Of a stretch of 46,599 bases of DNA, positions 28,001-35,331 are shown one piece after another. The translations under genes were made by a program, and so were the position numbers. The notes under the pieces are model-generated. The model did no database searches. It worked only from the letters and a program-made list of their open reading frames with translations, and was not told the DNA's origin. The stretch is taken from contig JAIXSZ010000062.1 in assembly GCA_027484425.1 (NCBI GenBank), positions 1 to 46,599 on the forward strand. The letters are read 5' to 3'. Origin of the DNA: Sphingobacteriales bacterium. GTDB taxonomy: Bacteria > Bacteroidota > Bacteroidia > Chitinophagales > Chitinophagaceae. Position 1 is the stretch's first letter; each line of letters begins with the position of its first letter.

Positions 28001-28632
28001 TTTTGCTCGTCAAGACCGAATACGTTTCGGAATGCGTCATTCATGAAAACCACCTTTTGGTTCTCATCTTCCATTAGCAGTGGGTCGCGAATGTTAGAAA
28101 TCAATTGTGACAACCGATTTGTGGTAGCTTGTAACTCTTCCTCACGCAAACTCAATTTGGTGCCTTGCTGATTGATTTTTTGTAGCAATTCACGCATCTC
28201 GCCATTTGTTATCTCCTGAGTTTGTACAAGGTTCAGCAAGTCAACAATAGAATCATGTATCGAAAAATCATTTATGGTCAGGTCGTATTCTTTCAGCTGA
28301 GCTACATTGGCAAACCAAGGGGTACCGACAAACAAAAGACAATCTCCATCGAATAGATCAAGTTGACCTCTGAGCAGAAGATCTGGTTTTTCGTTACTAC
28401 CTATTATCACAAGTTGTCCTGATAGACCGCAAAGCGTTTCAAAGGTTTCTAAATCAACTGCAGGTCTCTTAATGTGTTTTTTCGAAAAGAAAAAGTCTCC
28501 GGCAGAAAGTGCAGATATTTTGGACATACTTTTTCCCACAGAGATGACCTTAAGGCTTCTGTCGAGCAAAAAATAGAACGGAAAAAGTCTGTTAAAGCTC
28601 TCATGACTGAATGAGAATGATTTTTGTTGCAT
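25036..28632 (-). CDS. HNOBA-PAS hybrid sensor histidine kinase with receiver and HPt (copy 2)
   Basis: 1198 residues, no membrane span. Residues about 8-140 fit the HNOBA (heme NO-binding associated) domain: FPFYFLLD, GDFFFSKKHIKRP, LLLRGQLDLFDGDCLLFVGTPW and DFSIHDSIVDLLNLVQTQE. A coiled coil (140-175) leads to four PAS domains (about 172-290, 298-420, 430-545, 550-672), HisKA with H700 (SHEIRTP), HATPase (about 800-915, GGTGLGMSI), receiver with D990 (LMDIQMP) and HPt with H1129 (AHRIRPS). HNOBA domains are known mainly from soluble guanylate cyclase, where they relay the state of the H-NOX heme domain. The H-NOX gene ends 3 bp upstream, so the two proteins very probably act as a complex. 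Phosphate should flow to D54 of 29181-30539 and perhaps D57 of the 30748 receiver protein. Paralogue of 4986-8174. Confidence 0.92.
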   Translation of the reverse strand: MQQKSFSFSHESFNRLFPFYFLLDRSLKVISVGKSMSKISALSAGDFFFSKKHIKRPAVDLETFETLCGLSGQLVIIGSNEKPDLLLRGQLDLFDGDCLLFVGTPWFANVAQLKEYDLTINDFSIHDSIVDLLNLVQTQEITNGEMRELLQKINQQGTKLSLREEELQATTNRLSQLISNIRDPLLMEDENQKVVFMNDAFRNVFGLDEQKDKYVGENRVEITKIIKSTFKDSDQYSDSVGRLIESKEATYNEIVELKDGRVFTRDFNPVTINGKNKGYVWKYVDITDSKLHESQLTDQKQFYEQILNRIPADIVVFDSKHRYLFVNPLAIKNPELRKWMIGKDDEEYCEYRNKDQAIAKERRRIFNNVVASKEQLEWEEQLLDPDGNYQYHLRKMFPVFDDRGDLEIMIGYGVNMTERRKIEEQVRKSEERYRSIFDNSQALICTHSLNGKIIEVNKAVVKTLGFATDQLIGSPIHALLPESRRAEFDEYYLESIRKQGKAEGIMVATDKYGHDVYLLYQNFLVPSNSEQPYVIGFAQDITARINAEVALKKSEEKYRGIIENMNLGMVELSADNTVLYANNSFIEMSGYLSEELTGKKINELFFTNENIDQATEAIIRRVQGKSDAHEILVKNKQGEMKWWLVSGAPKIDIDGNNVGSLGIYLDITPQKTMEIELRKAKNEAELSAYSKEIFLANMSHEIRTPMNAIIGIGRLLGKTGLAAQQKYYLDIIENASGNLLVIINDLLDFSKIEAGKVTLEHIGFSLGKITENAVHILKHKCEEKNLIIKYDCSEEIEPVLIGDPYRINQILINLMGNSIKFTDRGEITVRCSVEKRSIKNQSILFEVEDTGIGMSEEFLSHIFDKFTQEDEGVTRKFGGTGLGMSISKQLIELMGGAIEIRSVKNVGTHISFRISFPIGSKEDLPSAWNQKPDTAILHGKQILLVEDNYMNRVLASTILTQYGASITEAEDGAKAIEMLKSQKFDLILMDIQMPVKDGIEATKYIRGNLDKTTPIIAMTANAYKSEEERCLAVGMNDFISKPFDEDKFIYQIAQWLGAFTANTLFTQHESESVSTELFDLSKLISTSRGDEQFITVMLEMFIIEIPNAVKELEEATRQKDLETLGAIAHRIRPSVLSYGVNILAASLVKLERFNEELLDEEQATEIATSICATLNSVVTSFKQILEGKNLSDLVASVK

Positions 28633-28635
28633 AGT

Positions 28636-29178
28636 TTACCAACTTACATTGAAAATATCATGATCGTAACCCACTTCTTTTGATTGTATTTGAACTACGA
28701 TCACTGGCACATTGTACAGCTCACCCAGTCCTAAAAGCAATCCTTTCACAAATTCCTGCAAGCCATTGCGTTCAGAAAAATAGTGCACATTTATACAGTT
28801 ATTTTCAATGTCTGATACCTTAAATTCTGGCGGATTGAGATTAGGAAAAGCGAGCATAATCCGATTATGAAACGTAGGCAGATTTACAAGGAATTCCTTT
28901 AAGCTACTTCCACCGGCCTCCATAAGCGATCCGTATTTTTCCTTCCCTGTCTTCATTATCCAATACCGACCAAAACTATTTAATACCATACCAACGGGTA
29001 TGCCTAGCACTTGCGACGCTGCACCTGCGAGTTTATATGTCACCACGTCATCGTAGGGTTCGTTACTTATAAAAAAATCTTCGTCTACCCCACTGCTCAT
29101 TTTGACCGCGCCCCATGTTTCTTCACCATAGCCAGACGTGATCATGTCTTGAATTGCCTTGTTTACTATGCCGTACAT
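28636..29178 (-). CDS. H-NOX heme nitric-oxide sensor protein
   Basis: 180 residues, the full length of a stand-alone H-NOX domain. It starts MYGIVNKAIQ, as family members do, followed by YGEETWGAVK. The proximal heme ligand is H104 (TFHNRIMLAFP) and the heme-propionate motif Y-x-S-x-R is present as Y133-S135-R137 (HYFSERNGL). H-NOX proteins bind NO (some also O2) on ferrous heme and regulate partner kinases or cyclases. It lies between the sigma54 activator (2-bp gap) and the HNOBA kinase (3-bp gap) in one transcript. The tyrosine that stabilises O2 in some family members was not located with certainty, so gas selectivity is open; NO is the default expectation. Confidence 0.93.
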   Translation of the reverse strand: MYGIVNKAIQDMITSGYGEETWGAVKMSSGVDEDFFISNEPYDDVVTYKLAGAASQVLGIPVGMVLNSFGRYWIMKTGKEKYGSLMEAGGSSLKEFLVNLPTFHNRIMLAFPNLNPPEFKVSDIENNCINVHYFSERNGLQEFVKGLLLGLGELYNVPVIVVQIQSKEVGYDHDIFNVSW

Positions 29179-29180
29179 AC

Positions 29181-30539
29181 CTATTCAGATTTTTGTGTTA
29201 GTGATTTTTCTTGCAGCATCCGGTAAATTGTACTTTTACCAATATCAAGGATCTCTGCTACTTTATTGATATTGTTATTATACTTTTTTAAAAACGTGGT
29301 TATTATTTCCATTTCAAACTCTTTGAGGGTTTTCTCTGCAAAAATCAATTGCTTCTTCTGCGAGACTGAGCCAAACGTAATGTCATCGGGAGTAATAATA
29401 TTGTCGTTGCACATTACAGCAGCCAATTCTATGGCAGCCTTAAGTTCCCGTACATTTCCTGGAAAGGAATAAGACATCAGGCGCTCCTTTGCAGCAACAG
29501 AAATTGAGATGGCTGGCAGTTTGTCTTTCCGGCAAAAATCATCTAAGAAGAACTTTGCGAGCAGTAGTATATCATTTTCCCTTTCCCTAAGTGGCGGCAG
29601 GTCTATTGGCAAACCAATAAGTCGGTAATAAAGGTCCTCTCTGAATGTACCTTTGTTTACCTCATCCGCCAGATTCTTATGGGTAGCCGTGATCACCCTT
29701 AATTCCAGTTTTACTTTTTCGTTTCCTCCTATGCGAACAAGCTCTCGTTCCTGTAAAACTCTTAATATTTTGCTTTGCAAACTAAGGTCCATTTCCGCTA
29801 TCTCATCCAGAAACAAAGTGCCCTTGTTGGCTTCCTCAAACTTCCCAATCTTCCTGGCAATAGCTCCTGTAAACGCTCCTTTTTCATGACCGAACAATTC
29901 ACTTTCAATTAGGTCCTTGGGGATGGCTGCCATATTAACGGCTACAAACGGCGACTTCTTGTTGTTTCCACCAAAATGCACTGCTTTTGCTACCAACTCC
30001 TTGCCGGTACCCGTTTCTCCTGTTATAGATACATTAATGCTGGAGTTTGCAGCCTTTGCTACAAGGCCAAATATCTTTTGAATGGAAGGGCTGTTACCTT
30101 TGATTATTTTGCTGTAATCAACTTGTTGATTCAACTCTTCTTTCAATTGTTGCACTTCTTTCTTTAACAACTGCACTTCCCGAAGTCGAATGATGGCATT
30201 CCATAGTAGGTCTTTAGTATTGTCATCCTTGACCAGGTAGTCATTTGCGCCAGACTTAAGTAATTCAATTGCAGTATTAATGTCTTTCTGCCCACTAATC
30301 ATAATAATTGCCACAGAACTATCGAACAGTCTGATCTTATGCATTATCTCCCCACCTGTACCATCGGGCAGAGAATAGTCGAGTGTAATTAGATCAGGCT
30401 TTTTCGACATGTTAGCTAGGCACTCTTTAGCTGACTTAAATCGAAACACCTCGAAATCTGGGTTCATAGACAAATAATACTTCAACATCTCACCATACAT
30501 CAAGTCGTCTTCAACAATAAAAATTTTATACTTCTCCAT
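29181..30539 (-). CDS. NtrC-family sigma54-dependent response regulator (copy 2)
   Basis: 452 residues: receiver domain with D54 (TLDYSLPD), AAA+ domain with Walker A GETGTGKE (174-181), GAFTGA (221-226), Walker B LFLDE (242-246), and Fis-type helix-turn-helix with recognition helix GKSTIYRML (434-442). All sigma54-activator motifs are intact. Residue numbering is the same as in the paralogue at 3627 over nearly the whole length. It heads the minus-strand operon activator / H-NOX / HNOBA kinase and is divergent from the receiver gene 30748 and the EPS operon, whose promoter region carries TTCCC-type inverted repeats at the right distance. It is therefore the likely activator of EPS transcription. 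Confidence 0.95.
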   Translation of the reverse strand: MEKYKIFIVEDDLMYGEMLKYYLSMNPDFEVFRFKSAKECLANMSKKPDLITLDYSLPDGTGGEIMHKIRLFDSSVAIIMISGQKDINTAIELLKSGANDYLVKDDNTKDLLWNAIIRLREVQLLKKEVQQLKEELNQQVDYSKIIKGNSPSIQKIFGLVAKAANSSINVSITGETGTGKELVAKAVHFGGNNKKSPFVAVNMAAIPKDLIESELFGHEKGAFTGAIARKIGKFEEANKGTLFLDEIAEMDLSLQSKILRVLQERELVRIGGNEKVKLELRVITATHKNLADEVNKGTFREDLYYRLIGLPIDLPPLRERENDILLLAKFFLDDFCRKDKLPAISISVAAKERLMSYSFPGNVRELKAAIELAAVMCNDNIITPDDITFGSVSQKKQLIFAEKTLKEFEMEIITTFLKKYNNNINKVAEILDIGKSTIYRMLQEKSLTQKSE

Positions 30540-30549
30540 TTTTAGAATT

Positions 30550-30564
30550 TTTCTATTTCAGAAA
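30550..30564. promoter_or_regulatory. Inverted repeat just upstream of the copy 2 activator gene
   Basis: TTTCT-ATTTC-AGAAA is a perfect 5-bp inverted repeat with a 5-bp spacer, 11 bp before the start codon of 29181-30539. Its geometry matches the operator at 3618-3632 of the paralogue but the half-site is a weaker match (TTTCT rather than TTCCA/C). Possible autoregulatory site. Confidence 0.25.
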
Positions 30565-30597
30565 TGCTATTTGCAAATGTCGTCATTATTGGAATTT

Positions 30598-30653
30598 TTC
30601 CCAGTTATCGAAAAGTTAATCCCATTACGGGAAAACAATTCCCGAATTGAATT
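30598..30653. promoter_or_regulatory. Three helically phased enhancer-like sites for the EPS promoter
   Basis: Half-sites (A/T)TCCC start at 30598, 30619 and 30639, 21 and 20 bp apart. The middle one is best: ATCCC-ATTAC-GGGAA (30619-30633). The others are TTCCC-AGTTA-TCGAA and TTCCC-GAATT-GAATT. Centres are about 129, 108 and 88 bp upstream of the predicted +1 (30734); -108 and -88 coincide with the site positions at the other locus. An overlapping perfect repeat CGGGAA-N5-TTCCCG spans 30628-30644. Confidence 0.55.
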
Positions 30654-30682
30654 TACATTATTATTATTACTATGCTCATAAC

Positions 30683-30702
30683 ATTGATTTTCAATTATTT
30701 AT
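30683..30702 (+). promoter_or_regulatory. Conserved 20-bp AT-rich element upstream of the -24 box (copy 2)
   Basis: ATTGATTTTCAATTATTTAT, identical to the minus-strand element at 3447-3466 and likewise followed 5 bp later by TGGCAC. A related sequence (ATTGACTTTCAACTATTT) lies at 37818-37835, 26 bp rather than 25 bp ahead of its TGGCAC. Confidence 0.65.
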
Positions 30703-30707
30703 GAAAA

Positions 30708-30722
30708 TGGCACAAAAATGGC
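30708..30722 (+). promoter_or_regulatory. Sigma54 -24/-12 promoter of the EPS operon
   Basis: TGGCAC-AAAAA-TGGC: GG at 30709-30710 and GC at 30721-30722 separated by 10 nt, as required for sigma54. Predicted +1 at about 30734, 14 nt before the ATG at 30748. The -12 element overlaps an alternative ATG at 30718, which argues against that start. Confidence 0.65.
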
Positions 30723-30747
30723 AATAAGTGGGCAAAACCAAAGACAA

Positions 30748-31188
30748 ATGATATCAAAAAAAGAACTTACCGTATTCGTTGTAGACGACGACCCCATTTA
30801 TAGAGCACTTTACAAGCAGTATCTACTCAATATGGGATTTGAAAAAATTAAAATGTTCTCTAATGGGCAAGCATGCATCAATCGCCTAATCGACAACCCA
30901 GATATCATTTTGCTAGACCACCAGATGACACCTATAGACGGATTGGAAACGCTGAAAAAAATAAAGCGTTTTAATCCAAATATATTTCTTGTGTATTTAT
31001 CGGGCCAAGCAAATATGAAAGTAACAATCGACGCACTAAAATACGGTGCCTTCGACTACATCATTAAAAGCAACAAACAAGAGGAGGAACAGCTTGAAGT
31101 AGTAATAACCAAAATACTCAATTTGAAAGAACTCATGGCTGCCCAACCAAAAGGAATTTTTAAAAAACTACTCAATTTATTCGCATGA
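30748..31188 (+). CDS. Stand-alone CheY-like receiver protein (copy 2), first gene of the EPS operon
   Basis: 146 residues from ATG 30748 (MISKKELTVFVVDDD). The ATG at 30718 is in frame but lies inside the -12 box, and its ten extra residues are unlike the family. Acidic pocket D13-D15, phospho-acceptor D57 (IILLDHQM), S near 85 (YLSGQ) and K near 107 (IIKSN) are present. There is no output domain, only a short tail ending KLLNLFA. It overlaps the Wza-like gene by 4 bp (ATGA), so it is translated with the EPS genes. Same position and build as 3016-3402 in module 1. Possible roles are phosphate sink for the hybrid kinase or a direct protein-level switch of the EPS machinery. Confidence 0.9.
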   Translation: MISKKELTVFVVDDDPIYRALYKQYLLNMGFEKIKMFSNGQACINRLIDNPDIILLDHQMTPIDGLETLKKIKRFNPNIFLVYLSGQANMKVTIDALKYGAFDYIIKSNKQEEEQLEVVITKILNLKELMAAQPKGIFKKLLNLFA

Positions 31189-31943
31189 AAAACAGGCATT
31201 TAAAAGTATTATCATCTCAAGTACTGTACACGCTGCTTGCAATAATGGCGTTTAGCAGCTGCGCAACGCAAAACATTGCCCATAAAAGTAAGATAGCTAA
31301 AGATGCTCCGGCCTTTCAGGCCAACCCATGTTATGAGTATAAAGTAAAAAGTGACGATAAAATAAACTTCAGTATTTGGGATCATGACAACATGAGTGTA
31401 GGATCTGTATATGGCATCTATAACTCAAACGAAGTATATGGCAAATGGCTTATGGTAGACCGTGATGGGTTTATAAACCTGCCTAAGTATGGATTATTTC
31501 ACATTGAAGGGATGACAATAATTGAAGCCCAGAATGAAATAAGACTCCTTTATAGAGAATGGATTGTAGATCCGGTTATTGAAATAAAAGTGCTCAATCG
31601 TGAAGTCAATGTAATTGGTGAGCTAAAGACACCAGGAAAGTATCTGCTCGAGCGAAACAGCAATTCGCTCCTCGATGTAGTATCCAAGGCAGGCTACTTT
31701 GATTTCTATGCGAACAAGAAGAAAATTCAGGTAATCAGAATAGTAGATGGCATCCCCAAAAAGATTAAAATAGACCTGACCAAGGCAGGAAAAACATTTG
31801 AACAGAATATTCAGATATACCCTAACGACATAGTATACGTACCTGCCCGACGCGCCAAGATATGGGATAAAAGAGCAGGTTCAATAATTATTCCGCTGGT
31901 ATCTATCATTAGTACCGCAGTACTGGTAAGCAAATTACAATAA
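31185..31943 (+). CDS. Outer-membrane polysaccharide export lipoprotein (Wza type)
   Basis: 252 residues. Signal with lipobox MAFSSC (Cys about 28). A polysaccharide-export domain begins near residue 48 (YEYKVKSDDKINFSIWDHDNMS, GFINLPKYGLFHIEGMTIIEAQNEI), followed by an SLBB-like segment (VNVIGELKTPGKYLLERNSNSLLDVVSKAGYF). A hydrophobic stretch at the C-terminus (SIIIPLVSIISTAVLVSKL) could be the membrane-crossing helix. It forms the outer-membrane channel of Wzx/Wzy-dependent export and works with the Wzc-like protein encoded 3 bp downstream. Confidence 0.92.
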   Translation: MKNRHLKVLSSQVLYTLLAIMAFSSCATQNIAHKSKIAKDAPAFQANPCYEYKVKSDDKINFSIWDHDNMSVGSVYGIYNSNEVYGKWLMVDRDGFINLPKYGLFHIEGMTIIEAQNEIRLLYREWIVDPVIEIKVLNREVNVIGELKTPGKYLLERNSNSLLDVVSKAGYFDFYANKKKIQVIRIVDGIPKKIKIDLTKAGKTFEQNIQIYPNDIVYVPARRAKIWDKRAGSIIIPLVSIISTAVLVSKLQ

Positions 31944-31946
31944 GCC

Positions 31947-34112
31947 ATGAACTACAAAACGAATAGTAACAGTTTTCTGAAGCCATTTTATAGGGGCGTT
32001 CCTGTGATCATTTTGATCGTTACAGGTAGTGTGTTGCTGGCCAAGCGGTATCTGCAATACGCAACGCCTATGTATGAAAGCACTGTAAAAATCAAACTGG
32101 CAGACCCTAAAGAAGGTATACCCAGCAGTAATCTTTACAAAGATCTGGACGTATTTGCTAACACGAACAAAATTGGCACAGAAATAGAAATACTAAAGTC
32201 TGAAATGATCATTGAAAAAGCGGCTGCAAAGTTGAACATCCAAACAACCATATACAGGGTCGGGGATATACACAAGACAGAACTTTACAAAAATGCGCCA
32301 TTCAAAGTAAATCTGATTCAGGTAGCCGACGAAGACCTTAATGTCTCCTACAGCCTGACAATAGATGAAAATGGAGCCTTGACAATAAAACTACCCGACA
32401 GCAAATTAATAAGCACCCGACTAAATGAGAAAATAAAGTTGCGCAATAGCCAGATAGAGATTACCCTCAACGATTCATTGATCCAGGCAAGACCTGGGCT
32501 CGTGATTAACGATCATTACGAGTTCATTATTCATAGCCCGAAAACACTAGTAAATAGCATCGTTAGCAATCTTGATATCACATCAGTAGATAAGGACATC
32601 CCAATACTGCGCATCTGCTATAAGTCGGCCGTGGCAGAAAAATGTGCCGATATGGTAAATATGATTGCAAACACCTACATCGAAGAGAGTCTGCGTGAGA
32701 AAACGGTATCTGCAGATACTACAGAGCGTTTTCTTACAGGCCAACTGAAAGAATATGGCGACAAGCTCTCCAACAGTGAAACCGAAATACAGAATTTCAG
32801 GGACACCCGCAATATCATAAATATCAGGCAAGAAACCGAAACCGACCTAAGGCAAATATCTGACCTGAAAAAGCAACTGGCAAGCGTAGAAATGAACCTT
32901 GAGGCCATTGATACACTCAATCAATATCTACAGAAGGGCAAAGACAACTTTCTAGACCTCGCGCCAAACTTTGAAGCATTTACAGATTTGCTGAGCACAG
33001 AAATTGTAAAGAACTTAAAAAACCTGCAAGCCGAAAAAAAGGAGTTACTCATTCGCTACACGCCGCAATATGAAAAAGTAGTGCTTGTAGACAAAAAGAT
33101 AGAAGACCTCAAAAGGTACCTGCTTGAAAGTGTGCAGAATACAGAAACAAACCTGAGAATAAAGCGTAGAAATCTGGCGAACACAATTCGTCTTTCAGAA
33201 AACCAGTTCATAGGACTACCAGAGAAAGAAAAAAGCATGGCCATCCTGGAGAGGAACTTCGGAATGAATGAACAGATATACCGCTTCCTAGAAAGTAAGC
33301 GCACGGAGGCCAAGATTGCAAAAACTGCCGCCATTTCGTTTCACAAAATAATATCGAAGGGCGAAATACCAGACAGTCCGGTTTCACCAAACAAGAAGCT
33401 GATAATGGTATTTATGGGCTTTCTTGGCTTTATGTTCAGTTTGCTGGGCATATACGGAATACATACTGCCAAGGCGAGGGTCGGCAATGAGAACATAATA
33501 TTCCGGAATTCAGACACGCCGTTGGAAACCAAATTCCCGTTTACTGAACGTCAATTTGAAAAAAACATTGCATTGAGCAGATGGGCACTGGAACTAGAAC
33601 TGAAAAACGAACTTTCCAATGGTAAGATAATTTGCATTAGCTCGGTCAATAATGGAGAAGGCAAAAAATATGTCACTACCGGCCTGGCAAGCGCAGTTGC
33701 AAGTCTGGGTAAACGAACCTTGATGGTAGTCATAGATGGCAAAACCGTTCATCTCACAGACCTGCAGGGAGCATCCATTTACCCTTCATTTGTCCTTGAC
33801 GAAAGGAATATTGCCGAAAGATGGCAACAGTTGGCCAAATCATGGTCGGCAAAATACGACATCTCCATCATCAAGAATCTAAGCATATCAGAGTCGTCAT
33901 TTAGCTTACTTCCTATGGTACATGCGTCGGCAAACTTCGTAGTGATTGATAGTAGGATCACGGCAATAAAGGACATTTCAATGGCTGACGATATCATTGA
34001 AAAACTCAAACTGACTTCGGTAAAATTCATTCTGAACCGGGACGGCTATACTCCAAGTTTACTCTCAAACATTAAGTACATTTTTAATGCCTTAGCTCGT
34101 GTCGGTAGATAA
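31947..34112 (+). CDS. Wzc-like polysaccharide co-polymerase with degenerate tyrosine-kinase domain
   Basis: 721 residues. Membrane helices at about 17-33 and 484-505 enclose a long periplasmic Wzz/GNVR region with coiled coils (about 250-450) and a PDSPVSPNK proline-rich stretch before the second helix, all typical of chain-length regulators. The cytoplasmic C-terminal part (about 540-721) aligns in layout with BY-kinases (ISSVNNGEGKKYVTTGLASAVASLGKRTLMVVIDG), but the Walker A Ser/Thr is replaced (GEGKKY), the Walker A' DxD is reduced to IDGKT, and there is no C-terminal tyrosine cluster (it ends NALARVGR). It should therefore control chain length without autophosphorylation. It overlaps the flippase gene by 14 bp. 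Confidence 0.88.
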   Translation: MNYKTNSNSFLKPFYRGVPVIILIVTGSVLLAKRYLQYATPMYESTVKIKLADPKEGIPSSNLYKDLDVFANTNKIGTEIEILKSEMIIEKAAAKLNIQTTIYRVGDIHKTELYKNAPFKVNLIQVADEDLNVSYSLTIDENGALTIKLPDSKLISTRLNEKIKLRNSQIEITLNDSLIQARPGLVINDHYEFIIHSPKTLVNSIVSNLDITSVDKDIPILRICYKSAVAEKCADMVNMIANTYIEESLREKTVSADTTERFLTGQLKEYGDKLSNSETEIQNFRDTRNIINIRQETETDLRQISDLKKQLASVEMNLEAIDTLNQYLQKGKDNFLDLAPNFEAFTDLLSTEIVKNLKNLQAEKKELLIRYTPQYEKVVLVDKKIEDLKRYLLESVQNTETNLRIKRRNLANTIRLSENQFIGLPEKEKSMAILERNFGMNEQIYRFLESKRTEAKIAKTAAISFHKIISKGEIPDSPVSPNKKLIMVFMGFLGFMFSLLGIYGIHTAKARVGNENIIFRNSDTPLETKFPFTERQFEKNIALSRWALELELKNELSNGKIICISSVNNGEGKKYVTTGLASAVASLGKRTLMVVIDGKTVHLTDLQGASIYPSFVLDERNIAERWQQLAKSWSAKYDISIIKNLSISESSFSLLPMVHASANFVVIDSRITAIKDISMADDIIEKLKLTSVKFILNRDGYTPSLLSNIKYIFNALARVGR

Positions 34113-35331
34113 ATTGCTCACAAACACCAAGGTGCTTATCGTTGCCGACCAGGCAATTGTAAGCGGAGCGGCAGTGCTCACCCAGCTGATAGTTGTAAGG
34201 CATTTAGGTCTGGACACCTATGGATGTTTTGCTGCAATTTCACTTGTTCAGTTATTCATTCTTTCCGTTCAGCAGTCAGGTCTTACAGGAATATTTCAAG
34301 TCAATTACCCAAAGCTAAGTGCAGGTGAACGTGTCAATTATCTGTATGGCAGCTGGACGATTGAGGTTCTAATTGTGCTTGTATCGGCTACACTATTGCT
34401 GCCACTCAAGTTGGTAACATCTTTTAGTCTTGCCCCTGAAATTTACGCTCCTGCATTGCTTACTATTACTCTGGGCCTTTTACAAGACTTTTTCAGACGT
34501 GTGTTGCTATGCACCGGTGCACCAGACAAGGCGCTGACTATAGATTTGCTGAATAACGGGCTACAGATAATAGGACTGGCTTTGCTTGGAGTCGCATTTC
34601 GGGCTTCGCTTAAATCTGTACTCTGGATATGTGCTGTTAGTTTCATCCCAGCATTGTTGTTATCCTATTACTGGATAAGACCTCGATTCCAGTTAAAAAA
34701 CGTCATTAATACCAGCCGGCTCAACGGTACGGAATCTTTATGGATGTTGGCGGCTGGGCTATTGCAGTGGCTTGCGGGCAATATCTATATTCTTGCTGCA
34801 GGATGGTGGCTGAGCCCGGCCGCGTTAGGTATCCTTAGGCTAGGTCAGTATCTCTTTGGCATAATTAACGTAGCACTGCAGGCGATAGAAAATTATCTGT
34901 TGCCAAGAGCTGCGGCTATGGCCGGATCGCCGTCAGATACTATTAGCTACCTCCGTTCAGCTGGAAGCAAGATGGCAATTGCCATTGGCTCGGGCTTATT
35001 AGTGGCCGTTTTACTTGCAAAACCTACTTTGAAATTGCTCAACGCCGCAAACATTCAACAAACATTGATGATGATATATGGCATGAGTGCCGTTTACGTG
35101 CTGGTCATCATAGGCTATCCTATCAGGATAGCCTTGCGGACATTGAAACTGAGCCACGTATTTTTTGCCGGGTATGTCATCAATGCTGTATTTGGATTGA
35201 CAACTGCATACTTTTTCATCAGTATATGGAATATAAAAGGTGTGTTGGCCGGTCTGTTTTTTTCACAGGCCATTCTCATCGGCTACTGGTTAACAATTAT
35301 CAACCAAAAACAAAAAAACTCATGGATATAG
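34099..35331 (+). CDS. Polysaccharide flippase-like membrane protein (Wzx type)
   Basis: 410 residues from a GTG at 34099, overlapping the Wzc-like gene by 14 bp. About ten to twelve membrane helices throughout, beginning with ADQAIVSGAAVLTQLIVVRHLGLDTYGCFAAI, the pattern of the polysaccharide-transporter branch of the MATE/MOP superfamily (Gly-rich first helix and (L/F)G...YG motif). It would flip undecaprenyl-linked repeat units across the inner membrane. Position between co-polymerase and glycosyltransferases supports this. Confidence 0.85.
   Translation: MSVDKLLTNTKVLIVADQAIVSGAAVLTQLIVVRHLGLDTYGCFAAISLVQLFILSVQQSGLTGIFQVNYPKLSAGERVNYLYGSWTIEVLIVLVSATLLLPLKLVTSFSLAPEIYAPALLTITLGLLQDFFRRVLLCTGAPDKALTIDLLNNGLQIIGLALLGVAFRASLKSVLWICAVSFIPALLLSYYWIRPRFQLKNVINTSRLNGTESLWMLAAGLLQWLAGNIYILAAGWWLSPAALGILRLGQYLFGIINVALQAIENYLLPRAAAMAGSPSDTISYLRSAGSKMAIAIGSGLLVAVLLAKPTLKLLNAANIQQTLMMIYGMSAVYVLVIIGYPIRIALRTLKLSHVFFAGYVINAVFGLTTAYFFISIWNIKGVLAGLFFSQAILIGYWLTIINQKQKNSWI

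Noticed and set aside
25790-28171. Plus-strand open frames opposite the HNOBA kinase
   Set aside because: Antisense to a full-length kinase with intact motifs; no independent protein features.
30718-30747. Upstream ATG for the copy 2 receiver protein
   Set aside because: It lies inside the predicted -12 element and before the predicted transcription start; the ATG at 30748 gives the family N-terminus.
35226-35321. Longer N-terminus for the glycosyltransferase at 35322
   Set aside because: The extra residues are the flippase coding sequence read in another frame; GT4 family start fits 35322.
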